Assembly: GCF_029952445.1 (NCBI RefSeq)
Contig: NZ_JAQPPK010000015.1
Span: forward strand, 61,873-125,872
Direction: 5' to 3'
Length of the DNA stretch: 64,000 nucleotides
Source: Paenarthrobacter nitroguajacolicus
GTDB taxonomy: Bacteria > Actinomycetota > Actinomycetes > Actinomycetales > Micrococcaceae
The notes beneath the pieces are model-generated. The model had not been told where the DNA came from, did not search any database, and saw nothing but the letters and a program-made list of their open reading frames with translations. The stretch's first letter is position 1, and each line of letters opens with the position of its first letter. A program made the translations under genes and the position numbers. This document shows, in pieces, positions 26,270 through 35,634 of this stretch.

Positions 26270-27472
26270 ATGGCCTCAATTGTTGCTGCCCACTCCGCTG
26301 CGCCCACTGTCCTGCCACCCCTCGTTGAACCGGCCGCCGAGCTCTCGCCGGCCGAGGTGGAGCGGTACTCACGGCATCTCATCATTCCGGAAATCGGAGC
26401 CGTGGGCCAACGCAGGCTTAAGAATGCGAAAGTTCTTGTCATCGGCGCCGGCGGCCTCGGCTCGCCCGCCCTGCTGTACCTGGCTGCCGCAGGCGTGGGA
26501 ACGCTCGGAATCGTTGACGACGACGACGTCGACCTCAGCAACCTGCAGCGCCAGGTCATCCACGGAGTGAAGGACGTGGGCACGCCAAAGATTGAGTCGG
26601 CTCGTAATGCGATTGCGGAACTCAATCCCTTGGTCAACGTTGTCCTCCACAACATCCGCCTGGACTCCTCCAACGCGCTGGAGCTTTTCGCCCAGTACGA
26701 CCTCATCCTCGATGGCGCGGACAACTTTGCCACCCGCTACCTCGTCAATGACGCCGCCGCCATCCTCGGCAAACCCTACGTCTGGGGCTCGATTTTCCGT
26801 TTCGATGGCCAGGTCAGCGTCTTCTGGGCAAAGCACGGACCCAGCTACAGGGATCTCTATCCCGAGGCGCCGCCAGCAGGCTCCGTACCGTCCTGCGGCG
26901 AGGGCGGCGTCTTTGGCATGCTGTGCGCAGCCGTGGGTTCGCTCATGGTGACCGAAGCCGTGAAGTTGATTGCCGGCGTCGGGCGTTCCTTGTTGGGGCG
27001 GGTGGCGCTGTTCGACGCCCTGGGCGGGAGCTGGCGCGAAATCAAGGTATCCAAGGACCCGGAAGCAGAGCCCATCACCGAGCTGACCGATTACGAGGCC
27101 TTCTGCGGTGTGACGCCCGCTGCCGCAACGGACCAGGACCACACGGTCACCGCCACGGAGCTTGCCCGGATGCTTGCCGAACGCGAATCGGGGGAGCGGG
27201 ACTTTGAACTCGTGGACGTCCGTGAGTCCGGCGAGCACAGCATTGTGAGTATCGATGGCTCGGTGCTCATCCCACAGGGCCGCATCCTGTCCGGCGAAGC
27301 TTGGGTGGATCTGCCCCAGGACAAGGACATCGTGTTCCACTGCAAGGCCGGAACCCGCTCGGCAACTGTGCTGGAAGCGGCGCAGAAGGCCGGTTACAGC
27401 CGCGTCAAACACCTCGACGGCGGCATCCTCGCCTGGGTTCGGCAGGTGGAACCGGCCAAGCCCGTCTACTGA
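26270..27472 (+). CDS. moeZ: Adenylyltransferase/sulfurtransferase MoeZ (E1-like plus rhodanese)
   Basis: A 400-residue fusion that activates and thiolates ubiquitin-like sulfur carriers (MoaD, CysO, ThiS types). The N-terminal E1-like domain (about 25-270) has the nucleotide motif VIGAGGLGSPALLYLAAAGVG, DDDDVDLSNLQRQ and the loop VPSCGEGGVFG. The C-terminal rhodanese domain (about 285-395) has the active-site loop HCKAGTRSA, whose Cys carries the persulfide. Residues 1-20 are variable. Since thiF is absent beside thiS, MoeZ is a plausible ThiS activator here (inference). It diverges from the TetR gene, 84 bases away. Confidence 0.9.
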   Translation: MASIVAAHSAAPTVLPPLVEPAAELSPAEVERYSRHLIIPEIGAVGQRRLKNAKVLVIGAGGLGSPALLYLAAAGVGTLGIVDDDDVDLSNLQRQVIHGVKDVGTPKIESARNAIAELNPLVNVVLHNIRLDSSNALELFAQYDLILDGADNFATRYLVNDAAAILGKPYVWGSIFRFDGQVSVFWAKHGPSYRDLYPEAPPAGSVPSCGEGGVFGMLCAAVGSLMVTEAVKLIAGVGRSLLGRVALFDALGGSWREIKVSKDPEAEPITELTDYEAFCGVTPAAATDQDHTVTATELARMLAERESGERDFELVDVRESGEHSIVSIDGSVLIPQGRILSGEAWVDLPQDKDIVFHCKAGTRSATVLEAAQKAGYSRVKHLDGGILAWVRQVEPAKPVY

Positions 27473-27544
27473 CCGGGCGCGTTCACTGACCGGCCCAATC
27501 CACTGACCGTTGCCCGTTCACAGGCTTGTCTGGGAAGCTCAAGC

Positions 27545-28534
27545 ATGAGTGAAGAGCAGACAGAGACAGTGCAGCGGCCCATTGGTTCCGGCTTCGGGCA
27601 CGGATCCACCGCCATGGAAGTTATCGAGGGGATCAACCTGCGCGGCAGGACGGCGATCGTCACGGGAGGATATTCCGGGTTGGGGTTGGAGACCGTGCGG
27701 GCACTGGTCTCGGCGGGGGCGGATGTGACCGTACCTGCACGGCGCCTTGAGCACGCCCGTTCGGTCCTGGCAGAGGCCGGTCTTTCCGAGGATGTGCACG
27801 TGGAGCACATGGACCTCGCCGACCAGGAAAGCGTCAAGGAATTCGCCGCGCGCTACGTGGCCGAACACGACAAGCTGGACATCCTGATCAACAACGCTGC
27901 CATCATGGCCAGCCCGGAACAACGCGTGGGACCGGGTTGGGAAGCCCAGTTCGCCACCAACCACCTGGGGCACTACACCTTGGTCAACACCTTGTGGCCG
28001 GCCTTGAAAGCCTCAGGTAACGCACGCGTTGTCTCGTTGTCCTCTACGGGGCACAAGATCTCGTCGATCCGGTTCGATGACTTCAATTTCAACGCCGGTT
28101 ATGACAAGTGGCAGGCCTACGGGCAAGCCAAGACAGCGAATGCCCTCTTTGCCGTGGAGCTCGACCACTTGGGCCGGGACTCAGGCGTGCGCGCGTTCGC
28201 CGTCCATCCCGGCGGAATCATGACCGAGCTGCAGCGGCACCTGCCCAAGGAAGAAATGGTGGCAGCGGGCTGGATGGACGCCGAGGGCAACGTGCGCGAG
28301 GGTTTCAAGACTCCCGAACAAGGGGCCGCGACATCCGTGTGGGCAGCCACCTCGGAAGCCCTCAACGGGAAGGGCGGCGTTTACTGCGAGGACTGCGACA
28401 TAGCGAATCCGACGGACAAGGCATCCCCGTTGGCGCGCTACCAGGGAGTGGACGCGCACGCCGTGGACAAGGCTGACGCCAGGAAGTTGTGGGCGTTGTC
28501 GGCGGAACTGACGGGAGTCAACGCTTTCGCGTAG
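27545..28534 (+). CDS. Short-chain dehydrogenase/reductase (retinol-dehydrogenase-like SDR)
   Basis: A 329-residue NAD(P)-dependent oxidoreductase of the classical SDR superfamily. Cofactor motif TGGYSGLG at about residues 40-47, NNAAIM, catalytic Ser in VVSLSSTGH, and Y-x3-K in WQAYGQAKTAN. The length and DDFNFNAGY insert before the catalytic Tyr place it with the WWOX/retinol dehydrogenase-like or protochlorophyllide-reductase-like group. Substrate unknown. The 72 bases between moeZ and this gene contain three copies of ACTGACCG, a short degenerate repeat. It converges with hemA with 21 bases between stops and no strong terminator. Confidence 0.8.
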   Translation: MSEEQTETVQRPIGSGFGHGSTAMEVIEGINLRGRTAIVTGGYSGLGLETVRALVSAGADVTVPARRLEHARSVLAEAGLSEDVHVEHMDLADQESVKEFAARYVAEHDKLDILINNAAIMASPEQRVGPGWEAQFATNHLGHYTLVNTLWPALKASGNARVVSLSSTGHKISSIRFDDFNFNAGYDKWQAYGQAKTANALFAVELDHLGRDSGVRAFAVHPGGIMTELQRHLPKEEMVAAGWMDAEGNVREGFKTPEQGAATSVWAATSEALNGKGGVYCEDCDIANPTDKASPLARYQGVDAHAVDKADARKLWALSAELTGVNAFA

Positions 28535-28555
28535 GCGCGTGGCGCAGGGTACTCG

Positions 28556-29878
28556 TCAGGCGCTTTCGGAACGGAGCTGGTCGTGGTCCACGGGGCATTC
28601 CGGGGCTGCGGCAGCAGCCTGCGGTTGCTCCACCTGGATTCCATAGAGTGCCTCGAGGGCTGCGACGTAGTCGTCCTGCTGGCCGTTGGCGGCAAGCTCG
28701 CGGGCACGGACCGTGGGGATGTGGAGGAGCTGCTTGACCATGCGGCGAAGTGCGAACTCCACCTCCTCGGCTGCAGCTGTGCAACCGTGGCGGGCACGGA
28801 CCTTCTCCATCTCGGCGTCCAGGACATTCATGGTGTGGCGGCGCAGCGCCACGATGGCTGTGTCCACGGAACGGGCTTCGCGTTCGGATTCAAAGGAAGC
28901 TGCTGCGCCTGTGACGATTGCGCTGGCCTGCGACAACGATTCTGACTGCTCCTGGGGAGCGGCGAGGCGTACCGACTCAAGGGTCAACAATTCCACGCCT
29001 TCCAGTTCGCCAACGGCCGGATCAAAGTCATGGGTCAGGGCCAGGTCAATTGCAATCAACGGCTTGCCGGAGTTGGCCCGGACGCGGGCAAGGTCGGCGG
29101 CTTCCACCCGGTTGTCCGAGCCGCTGCAGCCGATCATGACGTCAGCTGCGGCCACTGCGGCCGGGAGGGTATCGGCGTCGAGCGCGTTACCGCCGCGAGT
29201 GGCGACGAATGCTTCCGCGCGGCCGGAAGAAGAGTAGACGGAGACGTCCGTGCAACCACGTTCCCGCAGGAGGGACATGGTGGCGCCGGCATAGGCGCCT
29301 GTGCCGAAGACCACCACTTTCTTGGTGGACCAGTCTTCATTCTCGGCAAGGTCCGTGGCGAGGTCCAGGGCAACTGAAACGATGGACAGTCCACGTGAAC
29401 CGAGCGCGGTTTGTGCGCCAACATCCTTGGCCGTTTTGGACGCGGCCTGGAAGAGCCGGACGAGCCCGGAGCTCGCGGTCCCTTCCTGCTGGGCAGTGAT
29501 GAGGGCCCGGCGGACCTGGCCTGCAATTTCGCGTTCACCCACCACGGCGGAGTCCAGTCCGGCGCTCACTGCGAACAAGTGGCGGGTGACTTCGGGACCC
29601 GTGTGGGTAGCAAAGGAGCGTGAGACAAGTTGTTCGTTGAGGCCGCTCAACTCGCTGATCTGGGAAACGAGGGCGGAACGGGCTGCTTCGAGGTCAGCCC
29701 CGTTGGCCGTTTCGCCGTAAACCTCGTAGCGGTTGCAGGTGGCCAGCACCACTGCTCCGGACACCACGGGGGAATCTGTCAGGGCCGCCGAGGCAAGCCC
29801 AGAGGAACCGTTGCTCAACTGAGCGACGGTTTCGAGGTCGATGTCGGCGTGTGTAGCCACCAATGAGAAAAGAACCAC
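28556..29878 (-). CDS. hemA: Glutamyl-tRNA reductase
   Basis: First committed step of C5 heme synthesis: reduces glutamyl-tRNA to glutamate-1-semialdehyde. The 440-residue protein has the catalytic Cys in [22 protein letters not shown], the NADPH motif GTGAYAGAT and a C-terminal dimerisation helix with [21 protein letters not shown]. The frame is open to 29941; the GTG at 29878 ([10 protein letters not shown]) fits the family start and follows GGGGTGCT. It diverges from hemE, so the pathway is transcribed in two directions from 29879-30036. The Ala-rich last 40 residues are variable. Confidence 0.9.
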   Translation of the reverse strand: MVLFSLVATHADIDLETVAQLSNGSSGLASAALTDSPVVSGAVVLATCNRYEVYGETANGADLEAARSALVSQISELSGLNEQLVSRSFATHTGPEVTRHLFAVSAGLDSAVVGEREIAGQVRRALITAQQEGTASSGLVRLFQAASKTAKDVGAQTALGSRGLSIVSVALDLATDLAENEDWSTKKVVVFGTGAYAGATMSLLRERGCTDVSVYSSSGRAEAFVATRGGNALDADTLPAAVAAADVMIGCSGSDNRVEAADLARVRANSGKPLIAIDLALTHDFDPAVGELEGVELLTLESVRLAAPQEQSESLSQASAIVTGAAASFESEREARSVDTAIVALRRHTMNVLDAEMEKVRARHGCTAAAEEVEFALRRMVKQLLHIPTVRARELAANGQQDDYVAALEALYGIQVEQPQAAAAAPECPVDHDQLRSESA

Positions 29879-29887
29879 AGCACCCCA

Positions 29888-29918
29888 ATCATAGCTTTTT
29901 CGTAGGCCGGTAGAACAA
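29888..29918 (-). promoter_or_regulatory. Candidate hemA promoter, nearly leaderless
   Basis: On the minus strand TTGTTC (29918-29913) and TATGAT (29893-29888), five of six bases of a sigma-A -10, are spaced by 19 bases. Initiation about seven bases after the -10 would be at about 29881, leaving only a few bases before the GTG at 29878. Confidence 0.38.
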
Positions 29919-30036
29919 TATGGCGCCGTGGGAATCCCCACGGGGTTCGGTGATCCGTGTCACAACGCCGGGGTTGGGCCGGGACGTGACAGTTTGTCGT
30001 TATCTTTTGGCCCGGATTTTCGGCACAATCAAAGGC

Positions 30037-31152
30037 ATGACTTCTAGCTCGGCAGCATCCCAGAGTACGGCCTCCAACTCCCCGGCGGGTAGCCTCGACG
30101 CCAACCACCCGCTGAAGGACGGCCGCACCTCGGACTCACCGCTGATCACGGCCTACCGCGGCGGCACGCCCTCGCGCAGGCCGGTGTGGTTCATGCGCCA
30201 GGCCGGCCGTTCCCTGCCTGAATACCTCAAGGTCCGTGAGGGCGTTGCGATGCTGGATTCGTGCTTGAGGCCGGAGCTGGCCTCTGAAATCACCCTTCAG
30301 CCCGTTCGGCGCCACGACGTCGATGCCGCCATTTTTTTCTCGGACATCGTCATTCCCCTGAAGCTGGCAGGTGTTGGCGTAGACATCGTTCCGGGCGTCG
30401 GCCCGGTCCTGGACAAGCCCGTGCGTACCGCCGAGGACGTCGCAGCCCTTCCCACATTGACGTGGGAAGCGCTTGAACCCATTCGTGAAGCCGTGCGGCT
30501 CACCGTCGCCGAACTTGGCACCACACCGCTCATCGGATTCGCCGGCGCGCCGTTCACTCTTGCCGCATACATGGTGGAGGGAAAGCCCTCCCGCGACCAC
30601 CTCGGCCCGCGGACCATGATGCACGCCGATCCCGAAACGTGGACTGCGCTGGCCAACTGGGCCGCCGATGCATCGGGGCTGTTCCTCCAGGCACAGCTCG
30701 AAGCCGGTGCCTCTGCCGGCCAGCTCTTTGACTCCTGGGCCGGCTCCCTGGGCCTGGCCGACTACACCAAATACGTGGCACCGGCCTCGACCCGCGCGCT
30801 GGACCACGTCCGCGGCCTGGGCGCTCCGTTGATCCACTTCGGTACCGGAACCTCCGAGCTCCTTGTCGCCATGCGCGATGTCGGGGTAGACGTCGTTGGA
30901 GTTGACTACCGGCTTCCCCTGGATGAAGCCAGCCGGCGCTTGGGCGGGACGGTTCCGTTGCAGGGCAACATCGACCCCGCGCTGCTTTCGGCCCCGTGGG
31001 AGGTGCTTGAGGCGCATGTCCGCGAAGTCATCGCCGCCGGCGCCGGAGCACCTGGCCATGTCCTCAACCTCGGCCACGGAGTGCCCCCGGAAACGGATCC
31101 CACGGTGCTCACACGGGTTGTGGAACTTATCCACTCGATCCCCGCCAAGTAG
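30037..31152 (+). CDS. hemE: Uroporphyrinogen decarboxylase
   Basis: Decarboxylates the four acetates of uroporphyrinogen III to give coproporphyrinogen III. The 371-residue TIM-barrel enzyme shows WFMRQAGRSLPEY (signature with substrate-binding Arg), FSDIVIPL, GFAGAPFTLAAYMVEG, QLFDSWAG, VVGVDYRLPLDEA, LQGNIDP and LGHGVPPETDP. The frame is open upstream to 29920, but ATG 30037 is chosen on family start and AAAGGC spacing; the first 30 residues are Ser/Asn-rich and variable. It heads the plus-strand heme operon; hemY follows after five bases. A small inverted repeat CCGTGGG/CCCACGG at 29927-29944 lies upstream. Confidence 0.92.
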   Translation: MTSSSAASQSTASNSPAGSLDANHPLKDGRTSDSPLITAYRGGTPSRRPVWFMRQAGRSLPEYLKVREGVAMLDSCLRPELASEITLQPVRRHDVDAAIFFSDIVIPLKLAGVGVDIVPGVGPVLDKPVRTAEDVAALPTLTWEALEPIREAVRLTVAELGTTPLIGFAGAPFTLAAYMVEGKPSRDHLGPRTMMHADPETWTALANWAADASGLFLQAQLEAGASAGQLFDSWAGSLGLADYTKYVAPASTRALDHVRGLGAPLIHFGTGTSELLVAMRDVGVDVVGVDYRLPLDEASRRLGGTVPLQGNIDPALLSAPWEVLEAHVREVIAAGAGAPGHVLNLGHGVPPETDPTVLTRVVELIHSIPAK

Positions 31153-31157
31153 GGCGC

Positions 31158-32645
31158 ATGCGCGGCGGCCACGCAACGAACAAGCCACGCACGCCAGGCG
31201 CCACGGCAGTGGTGGTGGGCGGCGGAATCTCGGGGCTCCTCGCTGCGCGGGAACTGGCCATCGCCGGCACGTCTGTCACCGTACTGGAAGCAACCGGGTC
31301 GTGGGGCGGGTGCGTGGGCAGCCACGTAGTTGCCGGTTTGCACCTGGACAGCGGAGCAGAATCTTTCGCCACCCGCTCCCAGGCCGTAGCCGACCTCGCG
31401 CGCGAGGTCGGCCTGGCGGAGAAGATCGTCGCCCCACATCCGGGAGGTGCCTGGGTGCAGCTACCGGACGGCGCACGGGAACTCCCCAAGACAGGTGTCC
31501 TTGGAATCCCCGCGAACCCCTGGGACCCGGAAGTGCGGCGCTCATTGGGATTCGCAGGGGCATTGCGTGCATCCCTGGACCGTTGGCTTCCGGCGTCCGT
31601 AGGTACATCTTCGGAAGTCACCAGTGTTTCTGCCTTGGTCCGCGCCCGGATGGGTAAAAAGGTCCTGGAGCGACTTGTCTCGCCGGTGGTTGGAGGCGTC
31701 CACTCGGCCGATCCCGTCCTCCTGGATGTGGACATGGTGGCCCCCGGACTCCGGGCAGGCCTCCGCAAGCATGGTTCGCTTGCTGCCGCGGTAGCTGCCC
31801 AGCGCAAAGCCGGCGCCGGAACTGCTGGTGCTGGAACTGCCGGAACCGCACCGGCAAAGGCGGGTTCCGCCGTCGCCGGTTTGAAGGGCGGCATGAACAC
31901 GCTGGTTGCGGCCTTGGTTGCCGACCTGCGGGACCGCGGCGTTGAACTGATCACGGAAAAGCGTGCCGAGGACGTACTGAGGACCGGGAACGGCTGGCGT
32001 GTCCTCGCCGCCGGTTCCACGTTCGACGCCGACCGGCTGGTGGTTGCGCTGGACGGCCCCGCCGCCGTCGGGCTCCTGGAGAAGTCCGTGGCTGGGTTGG
32101 CCGACTTGCGCCCGGCACCCGGGCCGCTGGTAAGCCTGGTGACCCTTGTAGTGGATCTGCCCGAGCTCGACAGCCGCCCGCGTGGGACCGGAATTTTGGT
32201 GGCGCCCCAAACGCCCGGGATCAAGGCCAAGGCACTGACCCATGCCACGGCCAAATGGGACTGGCTGGCTGAGGAAGCCGGCCCCGGGACGCATGTCCTG
32301 CGCCTTTCCTATGGCCGCCGCGAGGAGGCCGGTGGGGGAGTGGATCTAGTCCTGGACGACGACTCGCTCCTCGCCGCGGCCCTGGAGGACGCTTCGGCCC
32401 TGCTGACCGTACCCGTATCCCGTGCCGACATCGTTGATTGGGACGTGGTGCGGTGGGCAGGGGCATTGCCCTTCGCTGCCGTCGGTCATAAACAGCGCGT
32501 AGCCCAGGTGCGTAAGGTCTGTGCCGCGGCCGATGGTTTGGTGGTCGTGGGTGGCTGGTTGGCCGGAAACGGCTTGGCGGCCGTAGTGGCGGACACCCGG
32601 AGGCAACTGGCCCAAGGAAGCGCGGACGAACCGGCAATTCCGTGA
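31158..32645 (+). CDS. hemY: Coproporphyrinogen III oxidase, HemY/CgoX type
   Basis: FAD-dependent oxidase of 495 residues. In actinobacteria with hemQ this enzyme oxidises coproporphyrinogen III to coproporphyrin III rather than acting on protoporphyrinogen. FAD motif VVVGGGISGLLAARELA at about 18-34, then VLEATGSWGGCV, and a C-terminal GGWLAGNGLAAVV. A low-complexity stretch KAGAGTAGAGTAGTAPAKAG at about 216-235 interrupts the fold and is probably a surface loop; it arises from a short DNA repeat. It is five bases downstream of hemE, so cotranscribed. The hemG name is also used in annotations. Confidence 0.88.
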   Translation: MRGGHATNKPRTPGATAVVVGGGISGLLAARELAIAGTSVTVLEATGSWGGCVGSHVVAGLHLDSGAESFATRSQAVADLAREVGLAEKIVAPHPGGAWVQLPDGARELPKTGVLGIPANPWDPEVRRSLGFAGALRASLDRWLPASVGTSSEVTSVSALVRARMGKKVLERLVSPVVGGVHSADPVLLDVDMVAPGLRAGLRKHGSLAAAVAAQRKAGAGTAGAGTAGTAPAKAGSAVAGLKGGMNTLVAALVADLRDRGVELITEKRAEDVLRTGNGWRVLAAGSTFDADRLVVALDGPAAVGLLEKSVAGLADLRPAPGPLVSLVTLVVDLPELDSRPRGTGILVAPQTPGIKAKALTHATAKWDWLAEEAGPGTHVLRLSYGRREEAGGGVDLVLDDDSLLAAALEDASALLTVPVSRADIVDWDVVRWAGALPFAAVGHKQRVAQVRKVCAAADGLVVVGGWLAGNGLAAVVADTRRQLAQGSADEPAIP

Positions 32646-32655
32646 TTTATGTCAC

Positions 32656-32672
32656 TTCTACGCCATGTAGAA
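32656..32672. promoter_or_regulatory. Palindrome in the hemY-hemQ gap
   Basis: TTCTAC-GCCAT-GTAGAA is a perfect 6-bp inverted repeat in the only sizeable gap (72 bases) between hemE and LLM-gene starts. There is no U run, so it is not a terminator. It may be an operator for an internal promoter ahead of hemQ-hemH; no protein can be named. Confidence 0.4.
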
Positions 32673-32717
32673 CTGATCCGTTTCGACTTAGCGGCTGGCA
32701 CGGGGCAAACTTGAACC

Positions 32718-33419
32718 ATGAGCCACACTTCTGTCGAATCTGTCACTAAAACTGCTGAATCCGAAGAGCAGTTCTTTACGCTCTGGACTGTATTCAAGCG
32801 CTCGGCCGACGTCCTGCGCAGCGGCGATGCTGCCCAGGAATTCGAAGCCCTGGTAGAAAAACTTGCCGCCGATGGGGTGGTCCTCCGAGGCAGCTACGAC
32901 GTCTCGGCCATGCGCTCGGACGCGGACATCATGGTGTGGCTCCATGGGGCCAAGCCGGAGGACCTGCAGGCCGCGGTCCGTTCCATCCGCCGGAGCAAGC
33001 TCTTCGCCGGAACCGAGATCGTCTGGTCGGCCATGGGCGTGCACCGCGAAGCGGAGTTCGCCAAGAGCCACGTTCCGGCCTATGCCCGCGGCGTTGAGCC
33101 CAGCACCTGGCTCTGTGTCTACCCGTTCGTCCGTTCCTATGAGTGGTACATCCTGCCCGCCGAAGAACGTGGCGCCATGCTGCGCGAACACGGCATGCTG
33201 GGCCGCGAATTCCCGCAGGTCATCTCCAACACGGTCTCCTCCTTCGCCCTGGGCGACTGGGAATGGATCCTCGGCCTGGAAGCTCCTGAACTCGTGGACC
33301 TTGTGGACCTGATGCGCCACCTCCGCGCAACTGACGCCCGCAACCACGTCCGTGAAGAAATTCCGTTCTACACCGGCCGCCGCGTCACCGCCGCAGAGAT
33401 TGCCGAGGTCCTCGCATGA
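32718..33419 (+). CDS. hemQ: Coproheme decarboxylase HemQ (ChdC, chlorite-dismutase family)
   Basis: Final step of the coproporphyrin-dependent pathway: oxidative decarboxylation of two propionates of coproheme to give heme b, using peroxide. The 233-residue protein has the family segments FFTLWTVFKRS, GSYDVSAMRSDADIMVW, FVRSYEWYILP with the catalytic Tyr region, and REHGMLGREF with the probable proximal His, then IGxx-like DWEWILGLEA. Its presence in the hem cluster fixes the route as coproporphyrin-dependent. Its stop overlaps the hemH ATG (ATGA). Confidence 0.92.
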   Translation: MSHTSVESVTKTAESEEQFFTLWTVFKRSADVLRSGDAAQEFEALVEKLAADGVVLRGSYDVSAMRSDADIMVWLHGAKPEDLQAAVRSIRRSKLFAGTEIVWSAMGVHREAEFAKSHVPAYARGVEPSTWLCVYPFVRSYEWYILPAEERGAMLREHGMLGREFPQVISNTVSSFALGDWEWILGLEAPELVDLVDLMRHLRATDARNHVREEIPFYTGRRVTAAEIAEVLA

Positions 33420-34639
33420 GCACGCCCACCATCTCCACCGCCCCCAACGAAGTGACCGAACGCGGCCGCCAGGAACCAAGGAACTATGATGCCGTGCTCC
33501 TGGCATCATTCGGTGGTCCCGAGGGGCAGGAAGATGTCATTCCCTTCCTGCGCAACGTGACCCGTGGCCGCGGAATCCCGGACGAACGCCTCGAAGAGGT
33601 CTCGCACCACTACCGCGCTTTCGGTGGCATCAGCCCCATCAACCAGCAGAACCGCGAGTTGAAGGCTGCAATCGAGGCCGAGCTCGCGGGGCGCGGCATT
33701 GAATTGCCGGTCCTCTGGGGCAACCGGAACTGGGACCCGTACATCGCGCCGGTCCTGCAGGACGCCTACGACGCGGGTCACCGCCGCATCCTGATGCTCA
33801 CCACCAGCATCTACTCCTGTTACTCCAGCTGCCGCCAGTACCGCGAGGACATCGGCGTCGCCCTGACCGAAACTGGATTGGACGGCAAGCTGCAGGTGGA
33901 CAAAATCCGCCAGTACTTCGATCACCCCGGCGTGGTCCAGCCCTTCCTGGAAGGCACCGCAGCTGGCCTTGAGGAGATCCGGAACAAGCTCACCGCAGCC
34001 GGCGAAGCAGATCCGGATTCCAAGATCCGGGTCCTGTTCGCCACGCACTCAATCCCCACGCGTGACGCAGAGGCTGCCGGACGGTCCGAAGACGAGCCCC
34101 GCGAATTCGCAGAGGGGTCTGCCTACGCGGCCCAGCACCTTGCCAACGCCAAGGCCATCATGGACACCGTGGCACCGCATGTGGCATGGGACCTCGTGTA
34201 CCAGTCCCGCTCCGGCGCGCCCCACATTCCCTGGCTGGAACCGGACATCAACGACCACCTCGAAGAAATTGCCCCGCAAGGCGTCCGCGGCGTCGTCATC
34301 GTTCCCCTCGGTTTTGTCAGTGACCACATGGAAGTTGCCTGGGACCTCGATACAGAGGCACTGGAAACCTGCAAGAACCTGGACATTGCGGCAACCCGCG
34401 TTCCCACGCCGGGCACGCACGCTGCCTTCGTCTCGGGACTTGTGGACCTCATCTGTGAGCGGACCGTCGATAACAACATCGCCGAACGACCCCATGTGAC
34501 GGATCTGGGCCCCTGGTATGACGTCTGCCGCCCGAATTGCTGCGAGAACTTCCGTGGTGCCAAGCCGGTGATTTCAGAGGTGGGCAGCACGGTGGGCACA
34601 GGCCACGACGCCTACCCCGCTGCGGAGGCCGCCAAGTGA
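33416..34639 (+). CDS. hemH: Coproporphyrin ferrochelatase
   Basis: Inserts Fe2+ into coproporphyrin III (CpfC). The 407-residue protein has AVLLASFGGPEG, RHY-type metal region SHHYRAFGGISPIN, LMLTTSIYSCYSSC, VLFATHSIP and the catalytic Glu region HMEVAWD. Cysteines in SCYSSC (internal) and VCRPNCCENF (C-terminal) resemble the [2Fe-2S] ligands known in actinobacterial ferrochelatases such as that of M. tuberculosis; cluster presence is inferred. The N-terminal 20 residues are variable. It overlaps hemQ and hemC by four bases each, a tightly coupled set. Confidence 0.92.
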   Translation: MSTPTISTAPNEVTERGRQEPRNYDAVLLASFGGPEGQEDVIPFLRNVTRGRGIPDERLEEVSHHYRAFGGISPINQQNRELKAAIEAELAGRGIELPVLWGNRNWDPYIAPVLQDAYDAGHRRILMLTTSIYSCYSSCRQYREDIGVALTETGLDGKLQVDKIRQYFDHPGVVQPFLEGTAAGLEEIRNKLTAAGEADPDSKIRVLFATHSIPTRDAEAAGRSEDEPREFAEGSAYAAQHLANAKAIMDTVAPHVAWDLVYQSRSGAPHIPWLEPDINDHLEEIAPQGVRGVVIVPLGFVSDHMEVAWDLDTEALETCKNLDIAATRVPTPGTHAAFVSGLVDLICERTVDNNIAERPHVTDLGPWYDVCRPNCCENFRGAKPVISEVGSTVGTGHDAYPAAEAAK

Positions 34640-35634
34640 GAGTCCGGATCGGAACCAGGGCGAGCAAGCTTGCCCTGACGCAGACCCAGCAAACAGCAGA
34701 CAAGCTGGCTGCGGTGGGTGGCTTCCCTGTGGAGCTGGTGCACATCAAGACCGAGGGCGACGTCAAAACCGGATCCCTCTCCCAAATGGGCGGTACTGGT
34801 GTGTTTGTTGCCGCGCTCCGGGATGCTTTGCTCGCCGAAACGTGCGATGTCGCCGTGCATTCGCTCAAGGACCTTCCGACCGGAGCTGCGCTTGGCCTGA
34901 CCATTGCCGCTACTCCGCAGCGCGTGGACGTCAGGGATGTCCTCTGTGCCCGTGACGGCATGACGCTCGCGGAATTGCCGGGCGGGGCCAAAGTGGGAAC
35001 AGGCTCACCCCGACGTGCAGCCCAACTGCGGGCCGCCCGCCCGGACATCGAAGTCCTTGACATCCGCGGCAACGTCGACACCCGCTTGGGCCGCGTACCC
35101 GGGCTCCCCGGAAATGCGACCGATGAGGTTGTCCCCGGCAAGACGTGCGACCTCGATGCCGTGGTGCTTGCAGCCGCCGGCCTGGAACGCATCGATCGGC
35201 TGGACGCGGTCAGCGAGTTCTTCGCTACCGATGTGATGTTGCCTGCTCCTGGACAAGGTTCACTGGCCATCGAATGCCGTGCGGAAGATGCGCCGCAGCA
35301 GGGAGCGTCCGGCGACGGTTCCAACGCCGTGCTTGCCCAGGCGCTTGCGGCCCTGAACGACGACGACACCCGCCTTGCGGTGACGGCCGAGCGTGCGGTG
35401 CTGGCAAGGCTCGAGGCCGGTTGCGCCGCGCCTGTTGGTGCCTACGCCTTCCGTAAGGGAAGCATGTTGCACCTGGAAGCCGTGGTGTGCGCTGTTGACG
35501 GCACTAAGACCGTCCGGGAAAAGAAAGCCACCGACGGACTGACCGAAGTCGGAGCTACGTTGCTGGGCATTGAAGTTGCTGAGCTTCTGCTCGCGGCGGG
35601 CGCCGCGGAGATCGCGGACCTTGCAGCGTCCTGA
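34636..35634 (+). CDS. hemC: Porphobilinogen deaminase (hydroxymethylbilane synthase)
   Basis: Polymerises four porphobilinogens to hydroxymethylbilane on a dipyrromethane cofactor. The 332-residue protein starts VRIGTRASKLALTQT and has the catalytic Asp in AVHSLKDLPT, VGTGSPRRAAQL, IRGNVDTRLG, LPAPGQGSLAIE and the cofactor-bearing Cys in RLEAGCAAPVGA. The GTG at 34636 overlaps the hemH stop (GTGA) and gives the standard N-terminus. An acidic, Gly/Ser insert (APQQGASGDGSN) lies before domain 3. All key residues are intact. Confidence 0.93.
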   Translation: MRVRIGTRASKLALTQTQQTADKLAAVGGFPVELVHIKTEGDVKTGSLSQMGGTGVFVAALRDALLAETCDVAVHSLKDLPTGAALGLTIAATPQRVDVRDVLCARDGMTLAELPGGAKVGTGSPRRAAQLRAARPDIEVLDIRGNVDTRLGRVPGLPGNATDEVVPGKTCDLDAVVLAAAGLERIDRLDAVSEFFATDVMLPAPGQGSLAIECRAEDAPQQGASGDGSNAVLAQALAALNDDDTRLAVTAERAVLARLEAGCAAPVGAYAFRKGSMLHLEAVVCAVDGTKTVREKKATDGLTEVGATLLGIEVAELLLAAGAAEIADLAAS

